A DNA stretch of 47,337 nucleotides from Verrucomicrobiales bacterium (lineage in GTDB: Bacteria; Verrucomicrobiota; Verrucomicrobiia; Verrucomicrobiales; DEV007). The stretch spans positions 741 through 48,077 of the forward strand of contig JAPYUT010000029.1 in the NCBI GenBank assembly GCA_029940475.1, read 5' to 3'. Positions 34,644-42,895 of this stretch are shown here, piece by piece. The notes under the pieces are model-generated. The model had not been told where the DNA came from. It saw nothing but the letters and a program-made list of their open reading frames with translations, and made no database searches. Both the position numbers and the translations under genes were made by a program. How positions within the stretch are numbered: position 1 is the first letter of the stretch; each line of letters begins with the position of its first letter.

Positions 34644-36452
34644 TCACCGATAAAAATCCACCCAACTCAATTCAATCTTTTTTACCCCATCCCCAAGCAC
34701 TTCCTGCGGCACCTCCACCTCGTAATAACCGGCAATTGCCTTTGCGGAATTTGAACCCGTGATCTCCAGGAGGTAACGACCCTTGAGCGGCTTTCCCTTG
34801 GCATCAAGCATGCGGACATCAAGATCCTTGTCAGCCAGCAGCCTGCCAGCAACACTCACCACGAACCCCTCGAGACCGGCCAGGTGCATCCGGATCAGCA
34901 CCTCGGCAGGCCACTTGCCTTTGCGCAGGCTGATACTGCCCGCACCGATCCCAAACTTGTCGGTGACATCAAAGATCACCCGGCCCTCACTCTCCGTCAC
35001 CTTCATTTTCCGGGCACCGCCGTGCGGGCCCTTTTTTTTGTATTCCAGCTTGAACCTCGAGGTATCAGCCGAGTCCCTGGACTCCTTACCCTTCGGCCAA
35101 AGTGAGCTCAGGGTATCCTTGACAATCCTCTCGCAACCAACAGCGGGCGGACCGAGGTGTTTCGTCCAAACCTGCCCCCCCCAGTTCGGTAATGAGGCAG
35201 CCTCATACCCGCCCTTGGCTCCCATTTTAAGGGCGGCATCATCTGCAACGTAGCCCTGGTAACCATTGGTAAAGGCAAATGTCATGGTGTGCCTGAATGG
35301 CGCATTCTTATCAATCCAGAGTTCGTACTGGCAAAACATCTCATGCGGCATGGTGGTCAGGCACCATTCATTACCGGCCATCACCGCATACGCATCAAAG
35401 CGGCGCGCAGGTGGCTGCTTTCCCTGGTCCATCAACTGCTTCATCCGCTTGAGCTGCCGCATGCGCCCGGCATCCTTGGCACTCGCTGCAGCCATCTTTT
35501 GCCACTGATCCCTGCCGGGAAGCGCCCGGGATGGAATCTCGGAACGGACATGTTTTATGCTCAATGTATTGGATTTTACGGGCACGCTTCCGGCAATCGC
35601 CTTGAGCACAGCATCCCCAAGGTCATGTCCGGCATGTTCCGCCTTCTCATGCGTCGAGCGCAAAGGAAAACCGTTAATGTTGCCCGCACACCCCTGGCCA
35701 AAAAGCGCGATGACCTCCTTGCCCAATTCCCCTTGGATGCGCTTCACGGCAGCACCCGGGAAATCTGCACTGGTCAACTTGCTGGTGTGCGGCACAATGA
35801 CCGGATGTGCAGCATGCTCAAAAAGCACGGCGATTGTTTTACCTGTGTTTCGGCTGTCAACCACCAGCACATTTACCCACGGGACCACCGGCCCCTCCCG
35901 GTTCACGCCCATGTAAACGCTGCCATTTTTCGGGTTGACCAGGCGACGATTGAAGCCCACTTGCGCATTCGCCCTGCCCGCCCGCAGTTTCACCGGTTGA
36001 GCGCGCTGCTTGGCCTCCTTAACCGCCTCAATGATCATCTCAAGCGTCCGATCATTCCACTTTGAACCGGTATCATTCTTCACCTTGGTATGGCCGTGGG
36101 GACCGAGAGCAGCAGATGAATGGGAATGACTGAAAGCGATCAGGGATTCCTTGATTCCCGTTTGTTTAAGAATCTCTTCCCTCAGGTAATCGCAGGTATC
36201 AAAGCCACCCATAATCAAGTCAAGGGACACAATGGCGACGGCATTTTTCTCCCCATCCTCCAGATACAGGCAACGCGCATAGAGCGAGTCATGCACACCA
36301 ATGCTTTGACGGAAATAATGCTGGATCTCAAGACCCACCGGCGGCGTTATATCCCTTTGCGCCGCCCCTGCCATGATGCCCGCCCGGCCTGCCGACGTGC
36401 ACAGGACAAGGAAAGCAAAGATGAGCAGGGCGAATCGCTGCATTGAACGCAT
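34644..36452 (-). CDS. Neutral/alkaline ceramidase-like exported hydrolase
   Basis: 602 residues with a signal peptide (FALLIFAFLVLCTSAGRAG). The neutral/alkaline ceramidase N-terminal domain is recognisable: GAAQRDITPPVGL, CLYLEDGEKNAVAIVSLDL, the zinc-site SHSHS (108-112), HAAHPVIVP and GQGCAGNINGF. The usual C-terminal Ig-like domain is divergent: the last 150 residues form a different beta domain. In PVC bacteria such proteins are common and the substrate is often not ceramide. It is preceded 76 bases upstream by the SGNH/azurin fusion gene and followed 49 bases later by the DUF1549/1553 gene, all on the same strand. Confidence 0.85.
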   Translation of the reverse strand: MRSMQRFALLIFAFLVLCTSAGRAGIMAGAAQRDITPPVGLEIQHYFRQSIGVHDSLYARCLYLEDGEKNAVAIVSLDLIMGGFDTCDYLREEILKQTGIKESLIAFSHSHSSAALGPHGHTKVKNDTGSKWNDRTLEMIIEAVKEAKQRAQPVKLRAGRANAQVGFNRRLVNPKNGSVYMGVNREGPVVPWVNVLVVDSRNTGKTIAVLFEHAAHPVIVPHTSKLTSADFPGAAVKRIQGELGKEVIALFGQGCAGNINGFPLRSTHEKAEHAGHDLGDAVLKAIAGSVPVKSNTLSIKHVRSEIPSRALPGRDQWQKMAAASAKDAGRMRQLKRMKQLMDQGKQPPARRFDAYAVMAGNEWCLTTMPHEMFCQYELWIDKNAPFRHTMTFAFTNGYQGYVADDAALKMGAKGGYEAASLPNWGGQVWTKHLGPPAVGCERIVKDTLSSLWPKGKESRDSADTSRFKLEYKKKGPHGGARKMKVTESEGRVIFDVTDKFGIGAGSISLRKGKWPAEVLIRMHLAGLEGFVVSVAGRLLADKDLDVRMLDAKGKPLKGRYLLEITGSNSAKAIAGYYEVEVPQEVLGDGVKKIELSWVDFYR

Positions 36453-36528
36453 GTGTAAGTTTAACAGGGAATAAATCCCTGCAAAGCCTCAAAGGCATAC
36501 AGGGAATCGATTCGGTGCTGCCAACCTG

Positions 36529-39500
36529 TTAGTAAACCACCATGACTCCTTTCATCACGCGCCAATGCCCCGGAAAAGTGCAAATGAAGGGATAATTGCC
36601 GGGGTGTTGCGGGGCAATCAGTTCCAGTTCAGCCCTTCCCGTGCCGTTTACCAGCGGGGTTGACCAGAGAACCTTATCTGAATCCGGTACAAAACTCCTC
36701 TGCATGGCATCGGGATCCTGGGCCATCCGGTCAGCAAGCAAACCGACCTCCTGCTCCGACCCGGGCCTGACGATCACCATATTGTGGATCTGGATATCAG
36801 GATTATTAAAGAACACCTTCACCTTGCTGCCGGCCTTGATGCGAAACTCATTGGGGAAAAATGCCAGCTGGTTTGGAACTGCGCTGATCCTGATGGTGGC
36901 ATCATCCAGACCGTGCCGTTGATCATACTTTGCTGCAGCCGTCCGCAATGATACTTCAGTCTTGAATGAGATGAGATCCTTTATCACTGCGCCCAGGGGA
37001 TCAAACAAATAGACGGGAGCATAACCTCCTGCCCCCCTGCCCTTGACGTATCTCGCTTCAATCTGGTTGATACCCTCCTGCAGTTCCACCTGGACATTCC
37101 AGTCGGAACTCCACCAGTTGGCCGAGGCGATGACCGGGGTGCCGTTGAGGAAAACCTTCACGTAGCTGTGCCGGACAGCAAGGATAGCCCGTCTCTTTGC
37201 AGGGGAGCGAACAAAACTGCGCATTGTCCCGAAGGAACCTGCCTTTCCGCCAAAGACAAAGTGACGTTCCTCTTGCCCGCCTTCCCTGAGAAGCCAATGC
37301 GTTAATTTACTCTCTTCAGGCTTTTGCAATACCGGAATCTCCGGTCCCTTTCCGGAATTAATGCCGTAACCGGCATCCCCGAGAATTGTCTTCAATCCCG
37401 CGTCATCGGAAACATCAACCTGACCAAGCAGCGATGCGTAGGCGGGGTCTGCCTGCTGCAGGTAAGAAACGGTATGGATGAGTTCGGTGCGCACCCTCGG
37501 ATGTTTGTCCCGGGCCATCTCCTTCAACAATGCCATGGGCATTTTCAACCCTTCCGCCTGAAAACGAATCAGGTAAGTGCCGGCAGCGCGGATCCTGTGG
37601 TCGGGGGATGCCAGCAACTTTTCCAGTAATCCCTGCCGCACCTCACCCTGGTCATGGAGAATCCATAAGCCCTCAAGTATCGCCTGGTGATCCTTTTGAC
37701 CCTGCATCCAGGAATCCAGTGCCCCGACAACTCCCCGGGTGTGCCGTAATTTGCGCCTTGCATGATCGCGGATGAGGTCCTGCGGATGCTTGAGCAACTC
37801 CAGAAGCTGCACGGTTCCTGCAGCCTCTACCCGCGGCCAGTCCCTCACGATCGGCTTGCCTGTATGGACAACGCGCCAGATACGCCCGGTCTGGGGATCC
37901 CAGCGGGGATCACGCATCGAGTTCTGGGCGTGACCAATGATGCGCGTGCAGAAATCCGAGATATACATGGCGCCGTCAAAACCAAAGGCAATGTCAACGG
38001 GACGGAAAATATCGCTTGGCGAGGAAAGCACATCCAGTCGCCCGCCGGCCTTAAAATAAGCGCCATCAGCCTGGTGCCTTGAGATAGAAACAAAGCACTT
38101 GCGCAACAGGACCGCTGAAGCCATTCCCTGCTGATACTCATCGGGAAAGTTCGGGCTGGAAATCACGCACGCCGCTGAGCCCTTGCCGTAGGCGATACTG
38201 ATGGCACGACGGAACGGATGATAAACGCCGAACGGAGTCCATGGAATGGCATGGCTGTCCTGCACAAAGCCGTCACCATACATCTGGAAGAGGTTCCCCC
38301 ATCGGTCCCAGGTGACCTTCCACGGGTTGGGTGTCAACGTCTGGTATTCCCTCTCAACGCTTCCCCTGCGCAAATCAAGCCGGTAAGTGGTGGCATCCAC
38401 TCCCCGAGTCACCCCATAGGGAGTCTCTATCTGGGAACGGTGAAAAACCCCGTCACAAAATATCACGTGTCCCAAGGGACCCATGGCAATCATGCCGCCG
38501 TGATGCGCATCGGTGACGTCAATGCCGCGCAGGATTTCCTGCTGTATATCCGCTTTGCCATCGCCGCTGGAATCCTTCATGAACACCAGCCGCGGCTGAT
38601 GAGAAATAATCACGCCATCCTTATAGAAGGCCAGGCCGTCGGGGACAGTCAGCTCATCGGCAAATACCGTGGACTTGTCAGCCCGGCCGTCACGATCGGT
38701 GTCCTCCAGCACGATGACCTTGTCATGCGGCACATCCCCGGGGATGGTGCCGGGAAAAGAGGGCATGGTAACCACCCATAGGCGCCCTTTGGCATCAAAG
38801 GCAATCTGCTCGGGATTGCGCAACTCGGGAAACTCCTGCTCGGAGGCGAAAAGATTGACCTCGTAGCCGTCGGCCACCCGGAATGAGCTGAGCATCTCAT
38901 CCGGCGAGGGCAGTTGCACGGGTTCTCTCTTTACCAGGGGAGGCAGGGTGAGGGGTGTGCGATCAAAGCGGATGGAAGCATCCTTGACCATGGCATGGAT
39001 GCGCGCATCGGAATTGGCAATCAACTCATGGTAACGGGGAATCTCGGCGTTGTATTCGCTGGCCCGGCCACGCACACCAAAATACAGGACAGTGTTCACG
39101 GGACGCACCACAGTGGCCACATATTCCGCCTTGCGGGCAACAGCCATTGCCACCTCCTCCGCACGCACCTGGTCCACCTTGGCGTATGCTTCAGGACCAA
39201 GAAGTTCCCGGGCCAGGTGACTTGCAATGACTTTATTGCCGGTAGCATTGAGGTGTATGCCATTATCGGTTAAGGGAACTTGTTGCTCTGCATAGGCTGC
39301 AAGACTTGGCTCAAAAAGGTCCACAAACCGGGCTCCCCACCCCTGGACAAGCTCACGCATGGCATCGACATAGGCCTTGATTTCAGCATTCCGTTTTGAC
39401 GCGTCCGGATAATGACGATGCTTCAGGTCCTCGGTGGCAATCGGGGAAAAGACAATAACCACAGCCCCGGGATGACGGCGCTTCATCTCCTCAAGATAAC

Positions 39501-39861
39501 CTTCAAGGTCACTGCGGAACCTGGCAATTCCGCGTTTCCCGGCAAAGGACTCATTGCCTCCAAAGCCCAGGATAACGACATTGGCCGGCCACTTTTCGAG
39601 GAGTTTCTTCAGGTGATTGACATAGCGCTCCGGTCGCAGGCGGTAGCCCACCTCATCCCCTGTCCAGGCAAGGCTGCGAAATTCAAGGTCCTTCTCAGGG
39701 TGTGCCAATTGCAGGCTGGCCTCAAACAAACCATGGCCCTGCAGGCGCTCTATGAAGGAACTTCCGTAAAAAAGGATCCTGTCTCCTTTCTTTAGTTCCA
39801 GCCCGCCCCGGGCAACCTGGATCATTAAAACCAGCAGCAGGAAAAAAATGTTCTTCGTCAT
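36529..39861 (-). CDS. SGNH hydrolase / beta-propeller / HEAT / azurin-like fusion protein
   Basis: 1110 residues, signal peptide MTKNIFFLLLVLMIQVARGG. Domains in order: an SGNH/GDSL hydrolase (about 25-230: ILFYGSSFIERL, ILGFGGNESFAG, DNGIHLNATGN); a PQQ/NHL-like propeller of the planctomycete membrane-bound dehydrogenase type (about 320-660: FRVADGYEVNLFAS, GRLWVVTMPSFPG, DxDxDG calcium-like loops); HEAT-like repeats (about 680-830); a beta-sandwich near 860-990; and a C-terminal type-1 copper domain. The copper ligands fit azurin: His in IQIHNMVIV, then Cys1094, His1099 and Met1103 (C-x4-H-x3-M). No CxxCH heme is present, so copper may replace the usual heme for electron transfer. Substrate unknown. 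Confidence 0.85.
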   Translation of the reverse strand: MTKNIFFLLLVLMIQVARGGLELKKGDRILFYGSSFIERLQGHGLFEASLQLAHPEKDLEFRSLAWTGDEVGYRLRPERYVNHLKKLLEKWPANVVILGFGGNESFAGKRGIARFRSDLEGYLEEMKRRHPGAVVIVFSPIATEDLKHRHYPDASKRNAEIKAYVDAMRELVQGWGARFVDLFEPSLAAYAEQQVPLTDNGIHLNATGNKVIASHLARELLGPEAYAKVDQVRAEEVAMAVARKAEYVATVVRPVNTVLYFGVRGRASEYNAEIPRYHELIANSDARIHAMVKDASIRFDRTPLTLPPLVKREPVQLPSPDEMLSSFRVADGYEVNLFASEQEFPELRNPEQIAFDAKGRLWVVTMPSFPGTIPGDVPHDKVIVLEDTDRDGRADKSTVFADELTVPDGLAFYKDGVIISHQPRLVFMKDSSGDGKADIQQEILRGIDVTDAHHGGMIAMGPLGHVIFCDGVFHRSQIETPYGVTRGVDATTYRLDLRRGSVEREYQTLTPNPWKVTWDRWGNLFQMYGDGFVQDSHAIPWTPFGVYHPFRRAISIAYGKGSAACVISSPNFPDEYQQGMASAVLLRKCFVSISRHQADGAYFKAGGRLDVLSSPSDIFRPVDIAFGFDGAMYISDFCTRIIGHAQNSMRDPRWDPQTGRIWRVVHTGKPIVRDWPRVEAAGTVQLLELLKHPQDLIRDHARRKLRHTRGVVGALDSWMQGQKDHQAILEGLWILHDQGEVRQGLLEKLLASPDHRIRAAGTYLIRFQAEGLKMPMALLKEMARDKHPRVRTELIHTVSYLQQADPAYASLLGQVDVSDDAGLKTILGDAGYGINSGKGPEIPVLQKPEESKLTHWLLREGGQEERHFVFGGKAGSFGTMRSFVRSPAKRRAILAVRHSYVKVFLNGTPVIASANWWSSDWNVQVELQEGINQIEARYVKGRGAGGYAPVYLFDPLGAVIKDLISFKTEVSLRTAAAKYDQRHGLDDATIRISAVPNQLAFFPNEFRIKAGSKVKVFFNNPDIQIHNMVIVRPGSEQEVGLLADRMAQDPDAMQRSFVPDSDKVLWSTPLVNGTGRAELELIAPQHPGNYPFICTFPGHWRVMKGVMVVY

Positions 39862-39880
39862 CGGATATCGTTGTGATTGC

Positions 39881-40135
39881 TTATTCGAAGTGTGCCAGGC
39901 TCAGGACAAGGTAAGGCACCAAGTTAAAGAGAAACACCGCCAGCTTGTAGTAACCCATCATGGTGTAGTGGATGGCATCAAAGCGCTCTTCAGAAATCCT
40001 GAACCGCCGCGTGTGTATCCTGAATATAAAGCCGCGGGCGAATACAAACCCAAAATACCACGCCAAAAGCACCCCGAGATTGATCACCGCGCACCACCCC
40101 AGAAGGGTGCGGAGATTTTCAATCGTTATTTCCAT
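39881..40135 (-). CDS. DUF6868 small membrane protein
   Basis: 84 residues with two membrane helices (LLGWCAVINLGVLLAWYFGF and YKLAVFLFNLVPYLVLSLA) around a conserved soluble stretch FRIHTRRFRISEERFDAIHY. This is the DUF6868 pattern. Function unknown. The ATG at 40133-40135 overlaps the last 10 bases of the sulfatase gene, and the fusion-protein gene starts 19 bases after its stop, so it is embedded in the operon. Confidence 0.8.
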   Translation of the reverse strand: MEITIENLRTLLGWCAVINLGVLLAWYFGFVFARGFIFRIHTRRFRISEERFDAIHYTMMGYYKLAVFLFNLVPYLVLSLAHFE

Positions 40136-41424
40136 TTGGAAATCTCCTCCATCAATTGCCTCAATTCAGAGACAATCTTCGGATGCTTGGCCGCGAGGTT
40201 GGTGATTTCGCCGAGATCGGCTTCAAGATCATAGAGTTCATCAATCTTCTTGCGGCCATCCTCAACGGCATAACCATGGAAATGCGCATTGGCCTTGAGA
40301 TACTTCCACTTGCCCTTACGCACCCCGGCATTGTTGAAATAAAAGTAATCACGCCCGGTCTCACGCTTACCGAGAAGCAGATCCGTCTGATCCATACCAT
40401 CAATACGCCGATCCTCAGGTGTCTCAAAGCCGCACAGGCTGGCAAAGGTCGGCATGAAATCAATGGTGGCAAAGATCGCGTCATTGACACGGCCCGCCGG
40501 AACCTTTCCCGGCCAGCGCACAATACAGGGCAAGCGGTAACCGGCCTCATAGGGCGAGCCCTTGCCGTTGCGCAAGGGGCCCGCTTCCCCCCAGAAGATG
40601 GAATCCTTGGGATGACCTTTTTTCTTCTTCGTATACTTGTCCTGGTTCCACGGGCCATTGTCACTGGTGTAGATCACCAAGGTATTCTCAGATAGCTTGA
40701 GTGTATCCAAGGTGTCCAGCAGACGGCCGGTTTCATAGTCAAACTCCTCGACCACATCACCATACAGGCCGCCTGCGGACTTGCCGCGAAACTTGTCCGA
40801 AGCATCAATGATGGTGTGCATCATGGTGTGGGCCAGGTAAAGCACGAAAGGCTTCTTCGGGTCCCGCCTGTTTTTCAGGAACTCAATCGACTTGTCGGTG
40901 TAGATGCGGGTCAGGCTGCCCATGTCCCTGGTGCTGCCGGCTGCCTTATTGTTCTCGTGAAAGTGTACCGTGCCGTTATCGTTGGCGCCCAGCGCCCCGA
41001 AGTAATAACCAAAGCCCTGGGCATTGGGCATACGGGGAATGATCGGCTTGCGGTTGGAGACATCCCACTTACCGATACAGGCGGTCTGGTAACCGGCCTT
41101 GCCGATAAGTTCAGCCCACGTCACCTCGGAAGCCGGCATGCCCCAGCCACCACTGCGAATCGGCTGCCGGCCGGTCAGCAAGGCCGACCGTGAAGGGCCA
41201 CAAACCGTCTGGGAATAAAATGAGGTAAAGCGCGTTCCTTCCCGGGCCAACCGGTCCAGCCTCGGGGTCTTGTTTTTCTTGTTGCCGTAACAGGCCAGGT
41301 CTGCATACCCCTGGTCATCGGTGAATATGATCACGATATTTGGCCGTAACGGCTCCTGGTCCGCCCGAGTGACCACCGCGCAAAACACCAACAGGGATAT
41401 CAATATTCTCTTCATGGTTCTCAT
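40126..41424 (-). CDS. Type I sulfatase (CxPSR), exported
   Basis: 432 residues from ATG 41422-41424 (the next ATG at 41415 is equally possible; the frame extends to 41505 without signal-like residues). Signal peptide ILISLLVFCAVVTRA. The formylglycine motif VCGPSRSALLTGR (Cys75) and the metal site FTDDQGYADLACYG (Asp36/Asp37) are intact, as are YTSDNGPW and the KAGYQTACIGKWDV segment. Sulfatases of this S1 class hydrolyse sulfate esters on glycans or lipids; Cys75 must be oxidised by a formylglycine-generating enzyme or anSME, which is not in the window. It lies 73 bases after the DUF1552 gene. Confidence 0.93.
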   Translation of the reverse strand: MRTMKRILISLLVFCAVVTRADQEPLRPNIVIIFTDDQGYADLACYGNKKNKTPRLDRLAREGTRFTSFYSQTVCGPSRSALLTGRQPIRSGGWGMPASEVTWAELIGKAGYQTACIGKWDVSNRKPIIPRMPNAQGFGYYFGALGANDNGTVHFHENNKAAGSTRDMGSLTRIYTDKSIEFLKNRRDPKKPFVLYLAHTMMHTIIDASDKFRGKSAGGLYGDVVEEFDYETGRLLDTLDTLKLSENTLVIYTSDNGPWNQDKYTKKKKGHPKDSIFWGEAGPLRNGKGSPYEAGYRLPCIVRWPGKVPAGRVNDAIFATIDFMPTFASLCGFETPEDRRIDGMDQTDLLLGKRETGRDYFYFNNAGVRKGKWKYLKANAHFHGYAVEDGRKKIDELYDLEADLGEITNLAAKHPKIVSELRQLMEEISKWK

Positions 41425-41497
41425 CTCAACAATATCTGCCTTATGTCTCCTGTAAAAAATAGCCGGGCACTCACGCTTCCCGGGGCCAACCCTCACC

Positions 41498-42895
41498 TCA
41501 GGCAATCAATTGTGACAGAGTGCCGGTGCTGTCGGCAAAACGTTCGCCCTTCAATCCCATGGCCTGTGCCTGGGTCAGCCAGAGGTTGGCCAGCGGCGTG
41601 CCACCCTCCAGCTTTGGATACTTGCCGTCCTTCTTGGCCACCGGGCCGGAGTTGGTTGAAAGGTTGATGTGCTTGCCGGTAGCCAGCCTGCCGCCTCCGG
41701 AGCCTGCCACGATAATCGGCAAGGCACCGTATTGGTGCGTGGAACCATCTCCCAGGCCGGACCCGTAGGTGAAGATCGTGTTATCCAGGAGGGAAGTGCC
41801 GTTGACCTCCTTGATCTTGTCCATCTTATCGAGCAAATAGGCAAACTGCTCCATGTGGAAGCGGTCAACCTTCTGCAGGTCATCAATGTACTTGCCCTGG
41901 TTATGGGACATCCCATGGTGACTGCGCGGTTTCTCAAAGAGGCTCTCGAACAAATACGGCGTGTCCCAACGCTCGGGACCAACCATGAAAGTGGCGACAT
42001 TGGTCAGGCCGGTCTGCAGCGCCACCACCATCAGGTCTCCCATCAGGCGGATGTATTCACCACGCGGTAAATGAGCCTCCGGAGGCTCCTCTATCCTGGC
42101 CTTTGCCAACTGAGCCCGCATCTTCTCAAGCTTTTCCGTTTGCTCCTCAATGGTACGAATGGAGTCAAAATACTCGTTGAATTTCTGCTGGTCACTGTGA
42201 CCGAGGATCCGCTTGAGTGAACGGGCATCCTCCAGCACAAGGTCGGTGATATTGCGGTATGCACTGATCTCCTTGGTGCCAAACAGGCGATGGTAAGCCT
42301 TGCGCGGGTCACGCAGGGAGGGAGCCACGTGCCCGGTTCCATACCACGAGATATTGTCAAAATACATGGACTCCTTGTTGTCCTTGTGGCTGTTGCAGCT
42401 GAATTCCAGGGTACGAAACGGTGTATTTTCCCCGGTCACGTCGGCGACCACGTGATCAAGGCTTCGGGCAAGCGGATAAGGTGACTGGGTAACCGTGAAC
42501 GCACTGGCGCTGGTGAGGAAACAAGAGGCGCACTGTGCATGCACGTCGGTGCCCGGCTGAAAGGTCCGGTCCATTCCGGTAATCAGCGTAACCTTCTCCC
42601 TCATCCTCTCAAGGGGCTTCATCGTCGGCGTCAACTCGAGCGGGCGCACTCCAAGCGGGATCTGCTTAACTCCCTCCGCCATCTTCTTGCGACTGCCGGT
42701 AAATTTCGGAATTCCCGCTTCCGCCTCGCCGGGAAAGAAACCGCGACGCACCACACCGATAGGCACATAAAACCATGCAATGCGCCGGGCAGGTTCCGCA
42801 ATAGCGGAATCCTTGCCGAAACTCTCCATCCATGGCAGGGCCAAGGTGGCTCCACCCATGCCGTGCAGGAAAGATCGTCTCGAGATAGTTGTCAT
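41498..42895 (-). CDS. DUF1552 protein, Tat-exported
   Basis: 465 residues with a twin-arginine signal (ISRRSFLHGMGGATLALP). The body matches DUF1552: RIAWFYVPIGVVRRGFFPG, VTLITGMDRTFQPGTDVHAQ, CASCFLTSASAFTVTQSPY, TLEFSCNSHKDNK, and a C-terminal TYGSGLGDGSTHQYGALPI. It shares this GDG...H ending with DUF1501-like alkaline-phosphatase-superfamily proteins. It starts in an ATGA overlap with the stop of the DUF1592-type cytochrome gene, its regular partner. Activity unknown; periplasmic. Confidence 0.9.
   Translation of the reverse strand: MTTISRRSFLHGMGGATLALPWMESFGKDSAIAEPARRIAWFYVPIGVVRRGFFPGEAEAGIPKFTGSRKKMAEGVKQIPLGVRPLELTPTMKPLERMREKVTLITGMDRTFQPGTDVHAQCASCFLTSASAFTVTQSPYPLARSLDHVVADVTGENTPFRTLEFSCNSHKDNKESMYFDNISWYGTGHVAPSLRDPRKAYHRLFGTKEISAYRNITDLVLEDARSLKRILGHSDQQKFNEYFDSIRTIEEQTEKLEKMRAQLAKARIEEPPEAHLPRGEYIRLMGDLMVVALQTGLTNVATFMVGPERWDTPYLFESLFEKPRSHHGMSHNQGKYIDDLQKVDRFHMEQFAYLLDKMDKIKEVNGTSLLDNTIFTYGSGLGDGSTHQYGALPIIVAGSGGGRLATGKHINLSTNSGPVAKKDGKYPKLEGGTPLANLWLTQAQAMGLKGERFADSTGTLSQLIA

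Noticed and set aside
36465..36481. Small hairpin CAGGGA/TCCCTG between the fusion gene and the ceramidase-like gene
   Set aside because: Only 6 bp with no U tract; too weak to call a terminator.
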